Origin: Sedimentisphaerales bacterium
Lineage (GTDB): Bacteria; Planctomycetota; Phycisphaerae; Sedimentisphaerales; SM23-30
DNA: 64,000 nucleotides
Assembly (NCBI GenBank): GCA_028281535.1
Contig: JANQJS010000019.1
Location: 124,001-188,000 of the forward strand
Reading direction: 5' to 3'
Made by a program: the position numbers and the translations under genes. A model generated the notes under the pieces. That model saw only the letters and a program-made list of their open reading frames with translations. It did not search any database and was not told the DNA's origin. Shown here one piece after another: positions 27,568 through 36,043 of the stretch (position 1 is its first letter; each line of letters opens with the position of its first letter).

Positions 27568-27822
27568 ATGGCCGACTTAAAAAGTAAACAATTAATCTAT
27601 TTGAAAGGGTGGCTGTTTTTGGTTGGGGCTCTCCTTTCGGTTGGTCTGATTTTAATGGAGCATCCCAGCTGGAAATTGTTTGGGTTGCTTATACTAGCGA
27701 TATGGTGTGGGGCTCGGTTTTATTATTTTATGTTTTATGTGATTGAGCATTATGTGGATAGGGAGTTTAAGTTCACTGGAGTGGGGTCGTTTCTGGTTTA
27801 TTTGTTTCGGAAGAAGAAGTAA
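27568..27822 (+). CDS. Hypothetical small membrane protein
   Basis: 84 residues from ATG 27568; a GTG at 27544 would add eight. Two hydrophobic helices (LKGWLFLVGALLSVGLIL and WKLFGLLILAIWCGARFYYF) are followed by a basic end, LFRKKK. No family is recognised. Last gene of the membrane run; a dense repeat region follows. Confidence 0.55.
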   Translation: MADLKSKQLIYLKGWLFLVGALLSVGLILMEHPSWKLFGLLILAIWCGARFYYFMFYVIEHYVDREFKFTGVGSFLVYLFRKKK

Positions 27823-27830
27823 CCTACATA

Positions 27831-27875
27831 GTTATTTCGACTGAAGCTCCCGTAGGGAGCGTAACGGGGAAATCT
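27831..27875 (+). repeat. Dispersed palindromic repeat family A, plus-orientation copy
   Basis: Starts GTTATTTCGACTGAAGC and ends GGGGAAATCT, the ends seen in reverse at 27926-27952. Together the two face each other as an inverted pair. Its interior (CTCCCGTAGGGAG) is itself palindromic. Confidence 0.6.
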
Positions 27876-27925
27876 TAAATTCAACGTTTTGAGATAAGAT
27901 GGTTTTGTGTAAACCATAGGTTTTT

Positions 27926-27957
27926 AGATTTCTCGACTGCGCTCGAGATGACTTGGG
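27926..27957 (-). repeat. Dispersed palindromic repeat family A, minus-orientation copy
   Basis: Agrees with 38663-38694 at 28 of 32 positions. The core TCGACTGCGCTCGA is an imperfect palindrome. It faces the copy at 27831-27875. Confidence 0.7.
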
Positions 27958-27991
27958 TGGGATAGTAGTATTCGTTTTTTTATAACGCTAG

Positions 27992-28084
27992 GGTGCCATG
28001 CTCACGCTTGTGTGAGCATGTATTGAATAACCTTTTTCGTTTATTATTATTTTTGCATGCCCACGCGAGCGTGGGCATGGCACC
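27992..28084. repeat. Composite palindromic element (family B) with two hairpins inside 9-base inverted ends
   Basis: Outer ends GGTGCCATG (27992-28000) and CATGGCACC (28076-28084) are perfect inverted repeats. Inside are a 9-pair hairpin CATGCTCAC/GTGAGCATG (27997-28020) and an 11-pair hairpin CATGCCCACGC/GCGTGGGCATG (28056-28079). The layout resembles REP pairs. Confidence 0.8.
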
Positions 28085-28118
28085 GATGATGGTTAGGGGA
28101 GGTTTCATTTGTGTTCGC

Positions 28119-28158
28119 CATCCCCATTTCGCCTGTGGCGAACTGAGGCTGCCACCCA
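28119..28158 (-). repeat. Dispersed repeat family C, intergenic copy
   Basis: Its reverse complement matches 54757-54796 at 38 of 40 bases. It contains the hairpin core TTCGCC/GGCGAA. Confidence 0.85.
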
Positions 28159-28190
28159 ATCTTTATATTCTTAACATTGTTTGTGGTCTC

Positions 28191-28219
28191 TTGTTGGCTG
28201 GGGGGAAATCCATTATAAT
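28191..28219 (+). promoter_or_regulatory. Candidate promoter for uup
   Basis: A perfect TATAAT with TTGTTG 17 bases upstream (3/6). The predicted leader is about 40 bases. This and the repeats account for most of the 27823-28266 gap. Confidence 0.42.
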
Positions 28220-28266
28220 GCTGGTTTCGAAATGATTTAGAATTCTCAATAAGGTGTAACTGTTTT

Positions 28267-30159
28267 ATGGCATTGATTGGCATGCATGATGTAAGTGTGG
28301 GGTTTGGCGGTCCGCCATTGTTGGAGCATATGCATTTGCAGATAGAAGCGGGTGAGCGGATTTGTTTGATTGGTCGTAATGGGGTGGGAAAATCGACGCT
28401 GATGAAATTATTTTTGGGAGAGATTCAGCCGCAAAGTGGGGATTTGACAAAATCGCCTTCGCTGAAAGTTGCCAAGCTGGCGCAAACGGTACCGAGTGAA
28501 TCTGCCGGGACGGTGTTTGATCAGGTGTCGGTTGGGTTGGGCGCTGCGGGTGGGCTTGTGGCCAAATATCATGAATTGAGCCATCGATTAGCGACGGAGT
28601 CCCATGATGAAAAACTGATGGAGCAGCTTGATAAAACGCAGCAGGAAATCGATGCCAAGAATGCCTGGCAACTCAATGTTCAGGTGGAAACGATCATCGA
28701 GAAAATGTCGCTCGACCCTGATGCTCAATTTGCCAGTTTGTCTGCCGGGATGAAGCGGCGTGTTTTGTTAGCGCAAGCCATGGCCAGCGAACCGGATCTT
28801 CTATTGCTGGATGAACCGACCAACCACCTTGATATCGAAGCGATTGCCTGGATTGAAGATTTTCTTTTGAAATATCCCGGGACGTTGGTGTTTGTCAGTC
28901 ACGATCGAGCCTTTTTGAAAAAACTTTCCACACGCATTTTGGAATTAGATCGTGGACAGTTGACCAGTTATACCTGTAATTATGAAACCTATCTTGAGCG
29001 TAAGGAGGCTGCACTTCAGGTTGAAGCCACTGAGAATAAATTATTTGATAAGAAACTGGCTCAGGAGGAAGTCTGGATCCGTAAGGGTATTCAAGCGCGT
29101 CGCACACGCAACGAAGGACGCGTTCGGGCTTTAAAGAAAATGCGTAAAGAACGCAGTGAACGCAAAGAGCAAATGGGCACTGCTATGCTTCAACAAAATA
29201 CGGCTCAGCAATCTGGGCGTTTGATTGTCGAAGCGAAGAAAGTACATTTTTCTTATGAGCCTGATAAGCCGATTATCAAAGATCTCAATGTGGCTATTAT
29301 GCGAGGCGATAAGATCGGGATCATTGGTCCCAATGGTTCGGGTAAAACAACGCTATTGCGTGTTTTGCTTAAGGAGTTGGAAGCTCAATCGGGAACGCTT
29401 CGACAAGGTGTTAACCTGGAGATTGCCTATTTCGACCAGTTGCATGCTCAGCTGGATGAAAATAAAACGGTCTATGAAAATATCTCAGATGGCTCTGAAA
29501 ATATTATGATTAATGGCAGGCCAAAAAATATTGTTGGCTACTTGCAGGATTTTCTTTTTACACCCACTCAATCTCGTAATCCGGTGAGTAATCTGTCAGG
29601 GGGAGAACGTAATCGGCTTTTACTTGCACGTTTATTTATGCATCCTTCGAATGTTTTGGTATTAGATGAACCGACAAATGATCTAGATATTGAAACATTG
29701 GATTTGCTGGAAGAATTTGTGGTGGATTATCCAGGTTCCGTTTTGATGGTCAGTCACGATCGTGAATTTTTAAATAATACCATTACCAGCACTTTGGCTC
29801 TGGAAGGTGATGGGGTGGTCAAAGAATATGTGGGTGGCTACGACGATTGGTTGCGACAAAGCAAGAAAGACTCAGAGCCTGTTGAAGCCAAAGTTGAACC
29901 GAAGAGTAAGTCCAAATCTGAAAAAGAAAAGGTTCGCAAGATCACTTATAAAGAGCAAAAAGAACTCGAGGCTTTACCTGCGTTAATTGAGGATTTGGAA
30001 AATAAGCAAGCAACGTTGCATGAAACCATGGCCGATCCAGATTTTTATAAGCAGGGCTCAGACGTTGCTGTCACAACAGAGCAGCTTAAAGAGATAACGC
30101 AAAAGCTCGAATCCGCATATGCCCGCTGGGAAGAATTAGAAACGTTGCCTAAGAAGTAG
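28267..30159 (+). CDS. uup: ABC-F family ATPase (Uup type)
   Basis: 630 residues with AAGGTG about ten bases upstream. Two ABC domains: Walker A GRNGVGKST and GPNGSGKTT, signatures LSAGMKRR and LSGGERNR, Walker B LLLDEPTNHLD and LVLDEPTNDLD, and the ABC-F linker with Arg/Lys-rich helices (RRTRNEGRVRALKKMRKER). The C-terminal ~100 residues, after a Lys-rich linker, form a coiled coil as in Uup. There are no membrane segments. Family members act on ribosomes or DNA-related substrates, not transport. The specific function is inferred from the C-terminal coiled coil. Confidence 0.93.
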   Translation: MALIGMHDVSVGFGGPPLLEHMHLQIEAGERICLIGRNGVGKSTLMKLFLGEIQPQSGDLTKSPSLKVAKLAQTVPSESAGTVFDQVSVGLGAAGGLVAKYHELSHRLATESHDEKLMEQLDKTQQEIDAKNAWQLNVQVETIIEKMSLDPDAQFASLSAGMKRRVLLAQAMASEPDLLLLDEPTNHLDIEAIAWIEDFLLKYPGTLVFVSHDRAFLKKLSTRILELDRGQLTSYTCNYETYLERKEAALQVEATENKLFDKKLAQEEVWIRKGIQARRTRNEGRVRALKKMRKERSERKEQMGTAMLQQNTAQQSGRLIVEAKKVHFSYEPDKPIIKDLNVAIMRGDKIGIIGPNGSGKTTLLRVLLKELEAQSGTLRQGVNLEIAYFDQLHAQLDENKTVYENISDGSENIMINGRPKNIVGYLQDFLFTPTQSRNPVSNLSGGERNRLLLARLFMHPSNVLVLDEPTNDLDIETLDLLEEFVVDYPGSVLMVSHDREFLNNTITSTLALEGDGVVKEYVGGYDDWLRQSKKDSEPVEAKVEPKSKSKSEKEKVRKITYKEQKELEALPALIEDLENKQATLHETMADPDFYKQGSDVAVTTEQLKEITQKLESAYARWEELETLPKK

Positions 30160-30166
30160 ATCTGGC

Positions 30167-30757
30167 TTAGTCTCCACAGTCGCCACAATCACTTACAGTA
30201 TCACAAGCATCACAGAAATCTCCAATGCCATCACAACTGAAGATGTCTGAGAAGCAGCCTCCAGCGTTGCTTGTTGTTGGTTCGGCTGAATCCAATGCGT
30301 CCGTCCCCATTGTATTTCCTTTGCTACTGTTTTCTAGATCAGGTGAGTTATTTGTTGTCTCGGCATTACTTGAGCTACCGAAACCGAAGCAGCTTGATGG
30401 CAAACAGATCACAGGCAAGCAGTAACCGCTATTATTACTGCGGCCCCAGCAGCAGAATCTGACACACTTTTTCCGTTTGGCTTGACAATCATTGTTCCAA
30501 TCCTTTGATTGCTGCCGCAATTCTTCTCCCGCTTGTTTGCATTGGGCGAATTGATGTTTGATGTAAGGCTTCGCGGCGAAAAACCCTTTTTCCCAAATCA
30601 AGTTCTTGACGATGGTGGAGCAGGAGTCACCTTTGTGGCGAATTCGGTAGGAACAGGAGTAGCCTTTGTAGGGAGAAATAAACTTTTGATAAAATTTTAT
30701 GCAGCCTATGGCTAAATACTTCATTTTGGTACTCGCTTTTGTTTTGAGGGATTCCAT
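30167..30757 (-). CDS. YidD-like membrane protein with a long cysteine-rich C-terminal extension
   Basis: 196 residues from ATG 30757; other starts (30817, 30724) are possible and none has a good SD. The N-terminal ~60 residues match the YidD pattern in altered form: AIGCIKFYQKFISPYKGYSC, then HKGDSCST. The remaining ~130 residues have no counterpart in canonical YidD: a polar helical stretch, clustered cysteines (KKCVRFCCWG), a Ser/Asn-rich linker and an end with CDACDTVSDCGDCGD. About 17 cysteines in all. YidD aids insertion of membrane proteins with YidC; whether this form does is unknown. A canonical YidD is at 47012-47260. Confidence 0.66.
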   Translation of the reverse strand: MESLKTKASTKMKYLAIGCIKFYQKFISPYKGYSCSYRIRHKGDSCSTIVKNLIWEKGFFAAKPYIKHQFAQCKQAGEELRQQSKDWNNDCQAKRKKCVRFCCWGRSNNSGYCLPVICLPSSCFGFGSSSNAETTNNSPDLENSSKGNTMGTDALDSAEPTTSNAGGCFSDIFSCDGIGDFCDACDTVSDCGDCGD

Positions 30758-30996
30758 ACCCGCGACAAAGATTACTATAGCGATATCTTGGAGAATTTCA
30801 AATGAATCCATAGGCATTTTATGTTGTACGGCCTGACATAATATGACTATGTGGAATGTGGTGTGTGTTTACTCTCTACATAAGTTATTGATAAAAATAT
30901 ATTTATTTTTATGGAACTTTTTGGCATGCCTTTTGACTTAATAGTTATTCAGTGAAATAAGTTTATATGAATAACATGACGCAAAAGGAGATTTTT

Positions 30997-31743
30997 ATGG
31001 TTTGGTTAAGGTGTAGTTCTTTATGTTTATTGTTGGGACTTGTTGGATGTTCCAACTATGTGACGCCAGGCGGGGGGGCAAAAATGTATCATTTTACAGG
31101 TGGGCAGTATAATGAGCAGGGGATCAAGTTGGATGCTGATATTGATGAGATTTTACAGCGAAAACCTGTTGCTGAATTTCCCGCGCACTTTATGGTCGCA
31201 CGTGTACAGGCACCCGGCTATCAATCTTACTCTGGAAAAGGATATGGGCGTGGAAATTATAGTGTTCTAACCGTACGCGATATTGAAGCGGAAGAGGATT
31301 TTTTACGGTTGCGTCAGCTACCTCAGGTTGCAGGGGTTGCGCCATTGAACCGGTTGCTTTTACCGAGTGAGCTTAAATCAGATAAGCAGCTTCGTCAAGC
31401 CGCCGCGGCATTGCACGCGGATGTGATTTTACTTTATACGATTGAGACGGAGTTTGTGAAAGAGGATACTGCAACACCGGTGAGTGTTATTACGTTAGGG
31501 CTTTCTCCCACGATTAATACGTATGTCTATACAACAGCGTCGGGATTGTTGTTGGATGCAAAAACTGGGTATGTCTATGCCGCGGTTGAACAGACGGCCA
31601 AAGAGCAAAAGCGTGCTGCTGCCTGGACGGATCGCGATGCGATTGATCAGAGTCGACGAATCACTGAGCGTAAAGCGTTTGTCGGATTGCTTGATGAATT
31701 TACAAAAGCCTGGCCATCAGTTGTCATGGAATATAAATCATAG
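30997..31743 (+). CDS. Putative lipoprotein of unknown function
   Basis: AAAAGGAG eight bases ahead fixes ATG 30997 (248 residues). The lipobox is LGLVGC. The soluble part has a motif-like stretch YSVLTVRDIEAEEDFLRL and LHADVILLYTIETEF, followed by ITLGLSPT and a DAKTGYVYAAVE strand, reminiscent of periplasmic lipoproteins predicted to be surface-associated. I do not recognise a family. It opens a same-strand set of envelope genes up to 35915. Confidence 0.68.
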   Translation: MVWLRCSSLCLLLGLVGCSNYVTPGGGAKMYHFTGGQYNEQGIKLDADIDEILQRKPVAEFPAHFMVARVQAPGYQSYSGKGYGRGNYSVLTVRDIEAEEDFLRLRQLPQVAGVAPLNRLLLPSELKSDKQLRQAAAALHADVILLYTIETEFVKEDTATPVSVITLGLSPTINTYVYTTASGLLLDAKTGYVYAAVEQTAKEQKRAAAWTDRDAIDQSRRITERKAFVGLLDEFTKAWPSVVMEYKS

Positions 31744-31825
31744 GGTCGGTCGAGAACGATGTTATGGTGATTTAAAATAATACGTATATATGATTTTTGT
31801 TGATGAATTTCAAAATGTTAAAGAC

Positions 31826-31854
31826 TTGTCGCTCTGGATGATTTGTGGTATTCT
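31826..31854 (+). promoter_or_regulatory. Weak candidate promoter for the 31914 gene
   Basis: TTGTCG and TATTCT with 17 bases between, 4/6 each. Supported only by spacing and position. Confidence 0.28.
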
Positions 31855-31913
31855 CCCGTAAAGTCCTAGTGTTGAGGAGACGAATAAACAGCTAATGAAT
31901 AAGGGAGCTAATA

Positions 31914-32438
31914 ATGAAATCGTTCAAAAGAATCATGATCGTTTTTGTTGGGTTGTTGTGCCTGGCAGTGGCTTTACCGGGTTGTGGTAAATCAGAGTCT
32001 TCTTCTGCGGATAAATCTACTGCGCCTACCGCACCGAAATCTGATTTGACAGGTTCAGGTGCTGTGCCGACCGTTGACGCAGAGGCGATGAAGAAAGAAG
32101 CAGAAAAAGTGGTCAAAGCCGTTGCCGCGAGCGTGGAAGAAGATCTGAAAAAATCGGTGGCCGAAATTAAAAAGCAGGTTGCAGATATGCCGGTCGAGCA
32201 GATTAAGGAAACTGCACTGAAGTACAAAAAGCTATTGACTCAAAACGAAGATAAATTGAAAGGGCTTATGGCATCTTTAAAAGAAATTCCTGCCTTGGAA
32301 TTGTTAGGTGCGGAAGCCAAAAAATTGCAATCTGAAATTGATACGATCTCTAAGTCTGTGAAAAATCTTAAAGATCGTTTTGACGTTTATTATAAAAAAT
32401 TGGTAGATACCAAGGCTGATCTAACTGGATTGAAGTAA
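31914..32438 (+). CDS. Lys/Glu-rich helical lipoprotein
   Basis: 174 residues; AGGGAG seven bases ahead. Signal peptide with lipobox ALPGC; a Ser/Thr/Ala-rich linker follows, then about 120 residues of continuous amphipathic helix rich in Lys, Glu and Ala (EEDLKKSVAEIKKQVADM, KKLQSEIDTISKSVKNL). It looks like a coiled-coil lipoprotein, possibly a spacer between membrane and wall; that role is speculative. The next gene begins 18 bases on. Confidence 0.7.
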   Translation: MKSFKRIMIVFVGLLCLAVALPGCGKSESSSADKSTAPTAPKSDLTGSGAVPTVDAEAMKKEAEKVVKAVAASVEEDLKKSVAEIKKQVADMPVEQIKETALKYKKLLTQNEDKLKGLMASLKEIPALELLGAEAKKLQSEIDTISKSVKNLKDRFDVYYKKLVDTKADLTGLK

Positions 32439-32456
32439 GCTTTCTGTAGGCTTAAA

Positions 32457-33239
32457 ATGAAACCATCCTTAAGCTTATTTTTGGTTCTATTGAGTGGTTT
32501 ATTTTATCTGGGCTGTGAGACACATGATAAGGTGTTGGATGCCCTGATAGAATTAACGGCTGATAAAGATGTCTCAACACCGCCTGTTAAGACAGAGCCT
32601 GTCTCTAGGAAAATAGCAGGTAGTGAGGACGTCTCTGGTGAGTTTCGAATTGATCGGGTTGATTTTAAATTTCACAAGGAAACCAAAAAAGAAGTTTGCG
32701 GTGACTGGGACTATTTTATTTATAATGGTTCGTTTAAAATCGAAGGTGTCCTGAAATCAGGCCACCTTTTTAATATGACCCAGGCGGGATTTGTATTGGA
32801 TTTGTCCACACCGTTTGATACGTATACCCTGGAAGCTTTTCGTGATGTGGATACGCTGGGTGACGAAGCAGTGACAGTGCAAACGTTCAGGTCGAAAAGA
32901 AGGGCGACTGTTTTTGAGGTCGATGATTACAAAGTGATGGCCGATGATATTGTGTATCGCAACGAGAATGATGATCGCGGATACTTAAAAAACTTTGGTC
33001 CAATTCTTAATGCTGAATTTGATTTAGCTAGCGGTCGTTTTGAATTGAAAGTATCGCGAGGCGAATTTATTGCCAACGATATGGAAACCGGCGACGAGAT
33101 GGGTTTTCAGATCACACTCTACTCTGAACAAGCCAATAAATCTTTCGATGGTGAATTTACCTACATCTATCGTGGTCGCAATATCAATTCAGATAGCTAT
33201 CTCTACGATGGTGATTGTGATAGTTTTTTCTCATTCTGA
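32457..33239 (+). CDS. Hypothetical lipoprotein
   Basis: 260 residues, 18 bases after the previous gene and probably cotranscribed. Lipobox FYLGC near residue 20. The mature part is beta-rich with many charged residues, e.g. FRIDRVDFKFHKETKK and NAEFDLASGRFELKVSRGEF; a strand pattern suggests a small beta-barrel or jelly roll. No family is recognised. Confidence 0.66.
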   Translation: MKPSLSLFLVLLSGLFYLGCETHDKVLDALIELTADKDVSTPPVKTEPVSRKIAGSEDVSGEFRIDRVDFKFHKETKKEVCGDWDYFIYNGSFKIEGVLKSGHLFNMTQAGFVLDLSTPFDTYTLEAFRDVDTLGDEAVTVQTFRSKRRATVFEVDDYKVMADDIVYRNENDDRGYLKNFGPILNAEFDLASGRFELKVSRGEFIANDMETGDEMGFQITLYSEQANKSFDGEFTYIYRGRNINSDSYLYDGDCDSFFSF

Positions 33240-33352
33240 TAAAGATTGTGTTACTATTTGATTTTTTGAATCTAACACAGATATAATTACTAGGTGTCAG
33301 CTCTATTGCATTTAATTAAGTTTTTGTCTTGATGGTGAGGTCTTTAGGTGAC

Positions 33353-33895
33353 ATGACAAATATTATAACACTTAGACGATTCTTTTTTTTGGTATTGTTT
33401 TTAGTTTGGTGTGTTGCGGTGTGGGGCTATTACCATCGTTCTCTTTTTCAGGATCCTGCTGGCGTTGAGTTTGTTGTAGGAGGGTTTTTCTGGTTTTTTC
33501 TCGGCGCCATTCTATGCATTATTTTATTTTGGGATTCTTCTATAAAAAACAAAATTTCTTTGTTCTTACTTTTCTTTATTATGTATGTGATGATTTCTGG
33601 TGATGTTAGAAAAGAATATAAACATAGAACTAAGGAGTTTGTTTATAATTTTTTTCTCTGGGGGGCTCATGGCGAATTCCCAGAGAATGCTGATATTCGT
33701 TTCAGTGATTATTTGTCAGAAGAAACGTTTTTTCAATGTGTTAGTCGGGAGTATCATTTAAGGTATCTAGATTATTTTTTTGGCGAATGGGAATACTATA
33801 TTGAGTTTCCTAGCGGTTTAGATGTTTTCATGTTAGTGCGTGAAACCTCACCGGGGCAATGGCGAGTCATTTTAGGCAGAGATAATTACTATTAG
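33353..33895 (+). CDS. Hypothetical membrane protein
   Basis: ATG 33353 is preceded by AGGTGA; an ATG at 33332 lacks an SD. About 181 residues with three hydrophobic segments in the first ~90 residues, then a soluble domain of ~90 residues rich in aromatics (REYHLRYLDYFFGEWEYYIEF). AT-rich, with a high Phe/Tyr content. Family not recognised. Confidence 0.55.
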   Translation: MTNIITLRRFFFLVLFLVWCVAVWGYYHRSLFQDPAGVEFVVGGFFWFFLGAILCIILFWDSSIKNKISLFLLFFIMYVMISGDVRKEYKHRTKEFVYNFFLWGAHGEFPENADIRFSDYLSEETFFQCVSREYHLRYLDYFFGEWEYYIEFPSGLDVFMLVRETSPGQWRVILGRDNYY

Positions 33896-33924
33896 ATTAT
33901 TAAAAAACTAACATAACGCAAATA

Positions 33925-33953
33925 GTGACTTTTTCATTTTCATTTACTATAAT
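33925..33953 (+). promoter_or_regulatory. Candidate promoter for the beta-helix lipoprotein gene
   Basis: GTGACT (4/6) and a perfect TATAAT with a 17-base spacer. The leader would be about 30 bases, ending in the SD AGGAG. Confidence 0.5.
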
Positions 33954-33992
33954 TCTCATTATTCATAACCTCTAAATGTTAGGAGAATGTTA

Positions 33993-35915
33993 GTGAAATT
34001 ATTTCAAGTTATGATGTTTTCAAGTCTATGGTTATTCGTGGGTTGTACGATCCAAGTTCAGCCAATCGTAGTTAAGGACCTTCCGATATTCCAAGAGAAA
34101 GAGCCTGATCGTTCCCCCATTCTATTGCCAGATGGCGATGAGTTTGATTTTTGGGAACGTCCGATGATTTTTTCTAAGACCTATCATGTGGACAATCGTC
34201 ACCCTTATGCCTCTGATGAAAATCCAGGAACAGAAGATCAGCCATTTAAAACAATTAATCATGCGGCTCAGATTCTTCAGTCTGGCGAACGCGTTATTGT
34301 ACATGAAGGCATCTATCGTGAACGTGTCATCCCTAAACGCGGCGGTGATTCCCCTGAGATGATGATTAGTTATGAAGTGGCGAAAGATGAAAGAGTGGTG
34401 CTTCGTGGTTCACGTGTGTTCAGGCAGCTATGGAAAGCGAAAGAGGCTCCGGTGACAGGTAAAAAAGTTTTGGTCTGGACTGCTTCACTTGCGAGTGAAT
34501 CATTTGATAGTGATAATCCATTTAAAAAAATTAATTTGCCTGAAGAGCAGATTGATACCTATATGCCCTGGGCCGTTTGGCAAAAAGAAAATCCTGGATT
34601 AAAGCTTAAACGTGGATTGGTATTCCAGAATGGCCAGAGGCTTACTCAAGTTTCCAATCCGGATGAACTTTCTCGTATGGCTGGAACTTATTATATTGAA
34701 CCCGATGGTTCTCAGATTCATATGCATCCTTTTTATAGTTTGAACCCGAATCATCAGGAAATTGAAATTACAGAACGAGATCATATTTTTGCTCCGGAAA
34801 AATTCCAGTTGGGTTACATTCGCGTGAAAGGATTTGTTATTGAGCGAGCCGCTAATGGTTTTCCATTGCCTCAAGAAGGAGCCCTGTCGGTGCGAGGTGG
34901 GCATCATTGGATTATCGAAAATAATACCATTCGTCAGTGTAATTCGTTAGCAATGGATATTGGTGGGCAATATTTTAATGAGCATTCACGCCTGGCTCAA
35001 GGTGGTCAGCATGTGGTTCGTGGTAATACGATTTACGATTGTGGTATTAGTGGGATTCAAGGTTATGGCGTTTGCTTTACGCTGCTGGAAAATAATAGTA
35101 TCAGCAATATAGGTTGGCACAGGGTGGAAGGCACTTTCGAGACGGGTGGCATAAAGCTGCATCGTACCGTCAATACTGTCGTTCGAAATAATAAAGTGTT
35201 TGATACGATTGACGCCGCGGGGATCTGGATGGATTATGCCATCGTCAATTCGCGTGTGACACGAAATTTGATTTATAATATTTCGACGATTTTCCATGGT
35301 GGCATTTTTATGGAAGCATCTCAAAAACCTAATCTTGTCGACCATAATGTGATTTGGGGTGTTCATGGCAAGCAAGGTGTTGGGATTTATCAGCATGACT
35401 GCGATGATCTGATCATTGCTCATAATCTCATTGGTGGCTGTAAAGATGAAGCCATCAAGATGCGAGCCAATGAAGATCGCAAGGTGTTAGGCCGCATGGC
35501 AACCTGTTTGCAGAATAATATTTTTAATAATGTATTCGTTGATAATGGTGGGGTGCTTTATATTCCTTATCAATCAAATAGCTCTGATTATAACGTGATA
35601 GGCTTGCCACCTAAAGGTTTTATGTTGGATCAATGGCAAGCGGCTCATGGTTGGGATCAGAATAGTTCCATCGTTAAAATGAAAGTAAAATTTGATGAGC
35701 CTGCACAGAAATTGACTTTCTCTACTAGTGAGAAGATGCCTCAAGTGCCACGATATGATTTGCTGTTGTCTGATTACTGGCATAATCCTCGTGAAAATGC
35801 TTTAACCAATGCCGGCCCCTTTGAATCTAAATTCCGCAAGATTCATTTCAATCTTGCTAAAAGATGGAAGACCGATTCCGCTACGATTGTGACAGAAATT
35901 TTAGATAAATTTTAG
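33993..35915 (+). CDS. Right-handed beta-helix lipoprotein, polysaccharide-active type
   Basis: 640 residues. The SD AGGAG lies seven bases before GTG 33993, but only one base before the ATG at 33987, so the GTG is preferred. Lipobox LFVGC. Near residue 70: YHVDNRHPYASDENPGTEDQ then PFKTINHAAQIL and IVHEGIYRERV, the DUF1565 opening of parallel beta-helices. Coils carry NNTIRQCNS, GNTIYDCGISGIQGYG, HNVIWGVHGKQGVGIYQHD and similar Asn ladders. Such proteins often cleave or bind pectin- or alginate-like glycans; no catalytic residues can be assigned here. Confidence 0.82.
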   Translation: MKLFQVMMFSSLWLFVGCTIQVQPIVVKDLPIFQEKEPDRSPILLPDGDEFDFWERPMIFSKTYHVDNRHPYASDENPGTEDQPFKTINHAAQILQSGERVIVHEGIYRERVIPKRGGDSPEMMISYEVAKDERVVLRGSRVFRQLWKAKEAPVTGKKVLVWTASLASESFDSDNPFKKINLPEEQIDTYMPWAVWQKENPGLKLKRGLVFQNGQRLTQVSNPDELSRMAGTYYIEPDGSQIHMHPFYSLNPNHQEIEITERDHIFAPEKFQLGYIRVKGFVIERAANGFPLPQEGALSVRGGHHWIIENNTIRQCNSLAMDIGGQYFNEHSRLAQGGQHVVRGNTIYDCGISGIQGYGVCFTLLENNSISNIGWHRVEGTFETGGIKLHRTVNTVVRNNKVFDTIDAAGIWMDYAIVNSRVTRNLIYNISTIFHGGIFMEASQKPNLVDHNVIWGVHGKQGVGIYQHDCDDLIIAHNLIGGCKDEAIKMRANEDRKVLGRMATCLQNNIFNNVFVDNGGVLYIPYQSNSSDYNVIGLPPKGFMLDQWQAAHGWDQNSSIVKMKVKFDEPAQKLTFSTSEKMPQVPRYDLLLSDYWHNPRENALTNAGPFESKFRKIHFNLAKRWKTDSATIVTEILDKF

Positions 35916-35992
35916 ATCGTTTGGTTGGATGTGAACCAAAAAGTTTTAAAATGATTCAGTAAATTACTTACTGATATTTAAAGAAGGCAAAT

Positions 35993-36024
35993 AAAAAGCC
36001 GGTTAATGATTAACCGGCTTTTTT
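35993..36024. terminator. Strong bidirectional terminator
   Basis: A5-GCCGGTTAAT, one-base loop, ATTAACCGGC-T6 gives a stem of up to 15 pairs flanked by A and T tracts. It serves both the beta-helix gene (plus) and the DUF1080 gene (minus), which converge here. Confidence 0.9.
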
Positions 36025-36043
36025 AGTCTTTCTAATAAATTAA

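Noticed and set aside
27823-28266. Small protein-coding genes in the repeat region
   Set aside because: Open frames of 78-80 codons here run through palindromic repeats, lack SDs and have no family features.
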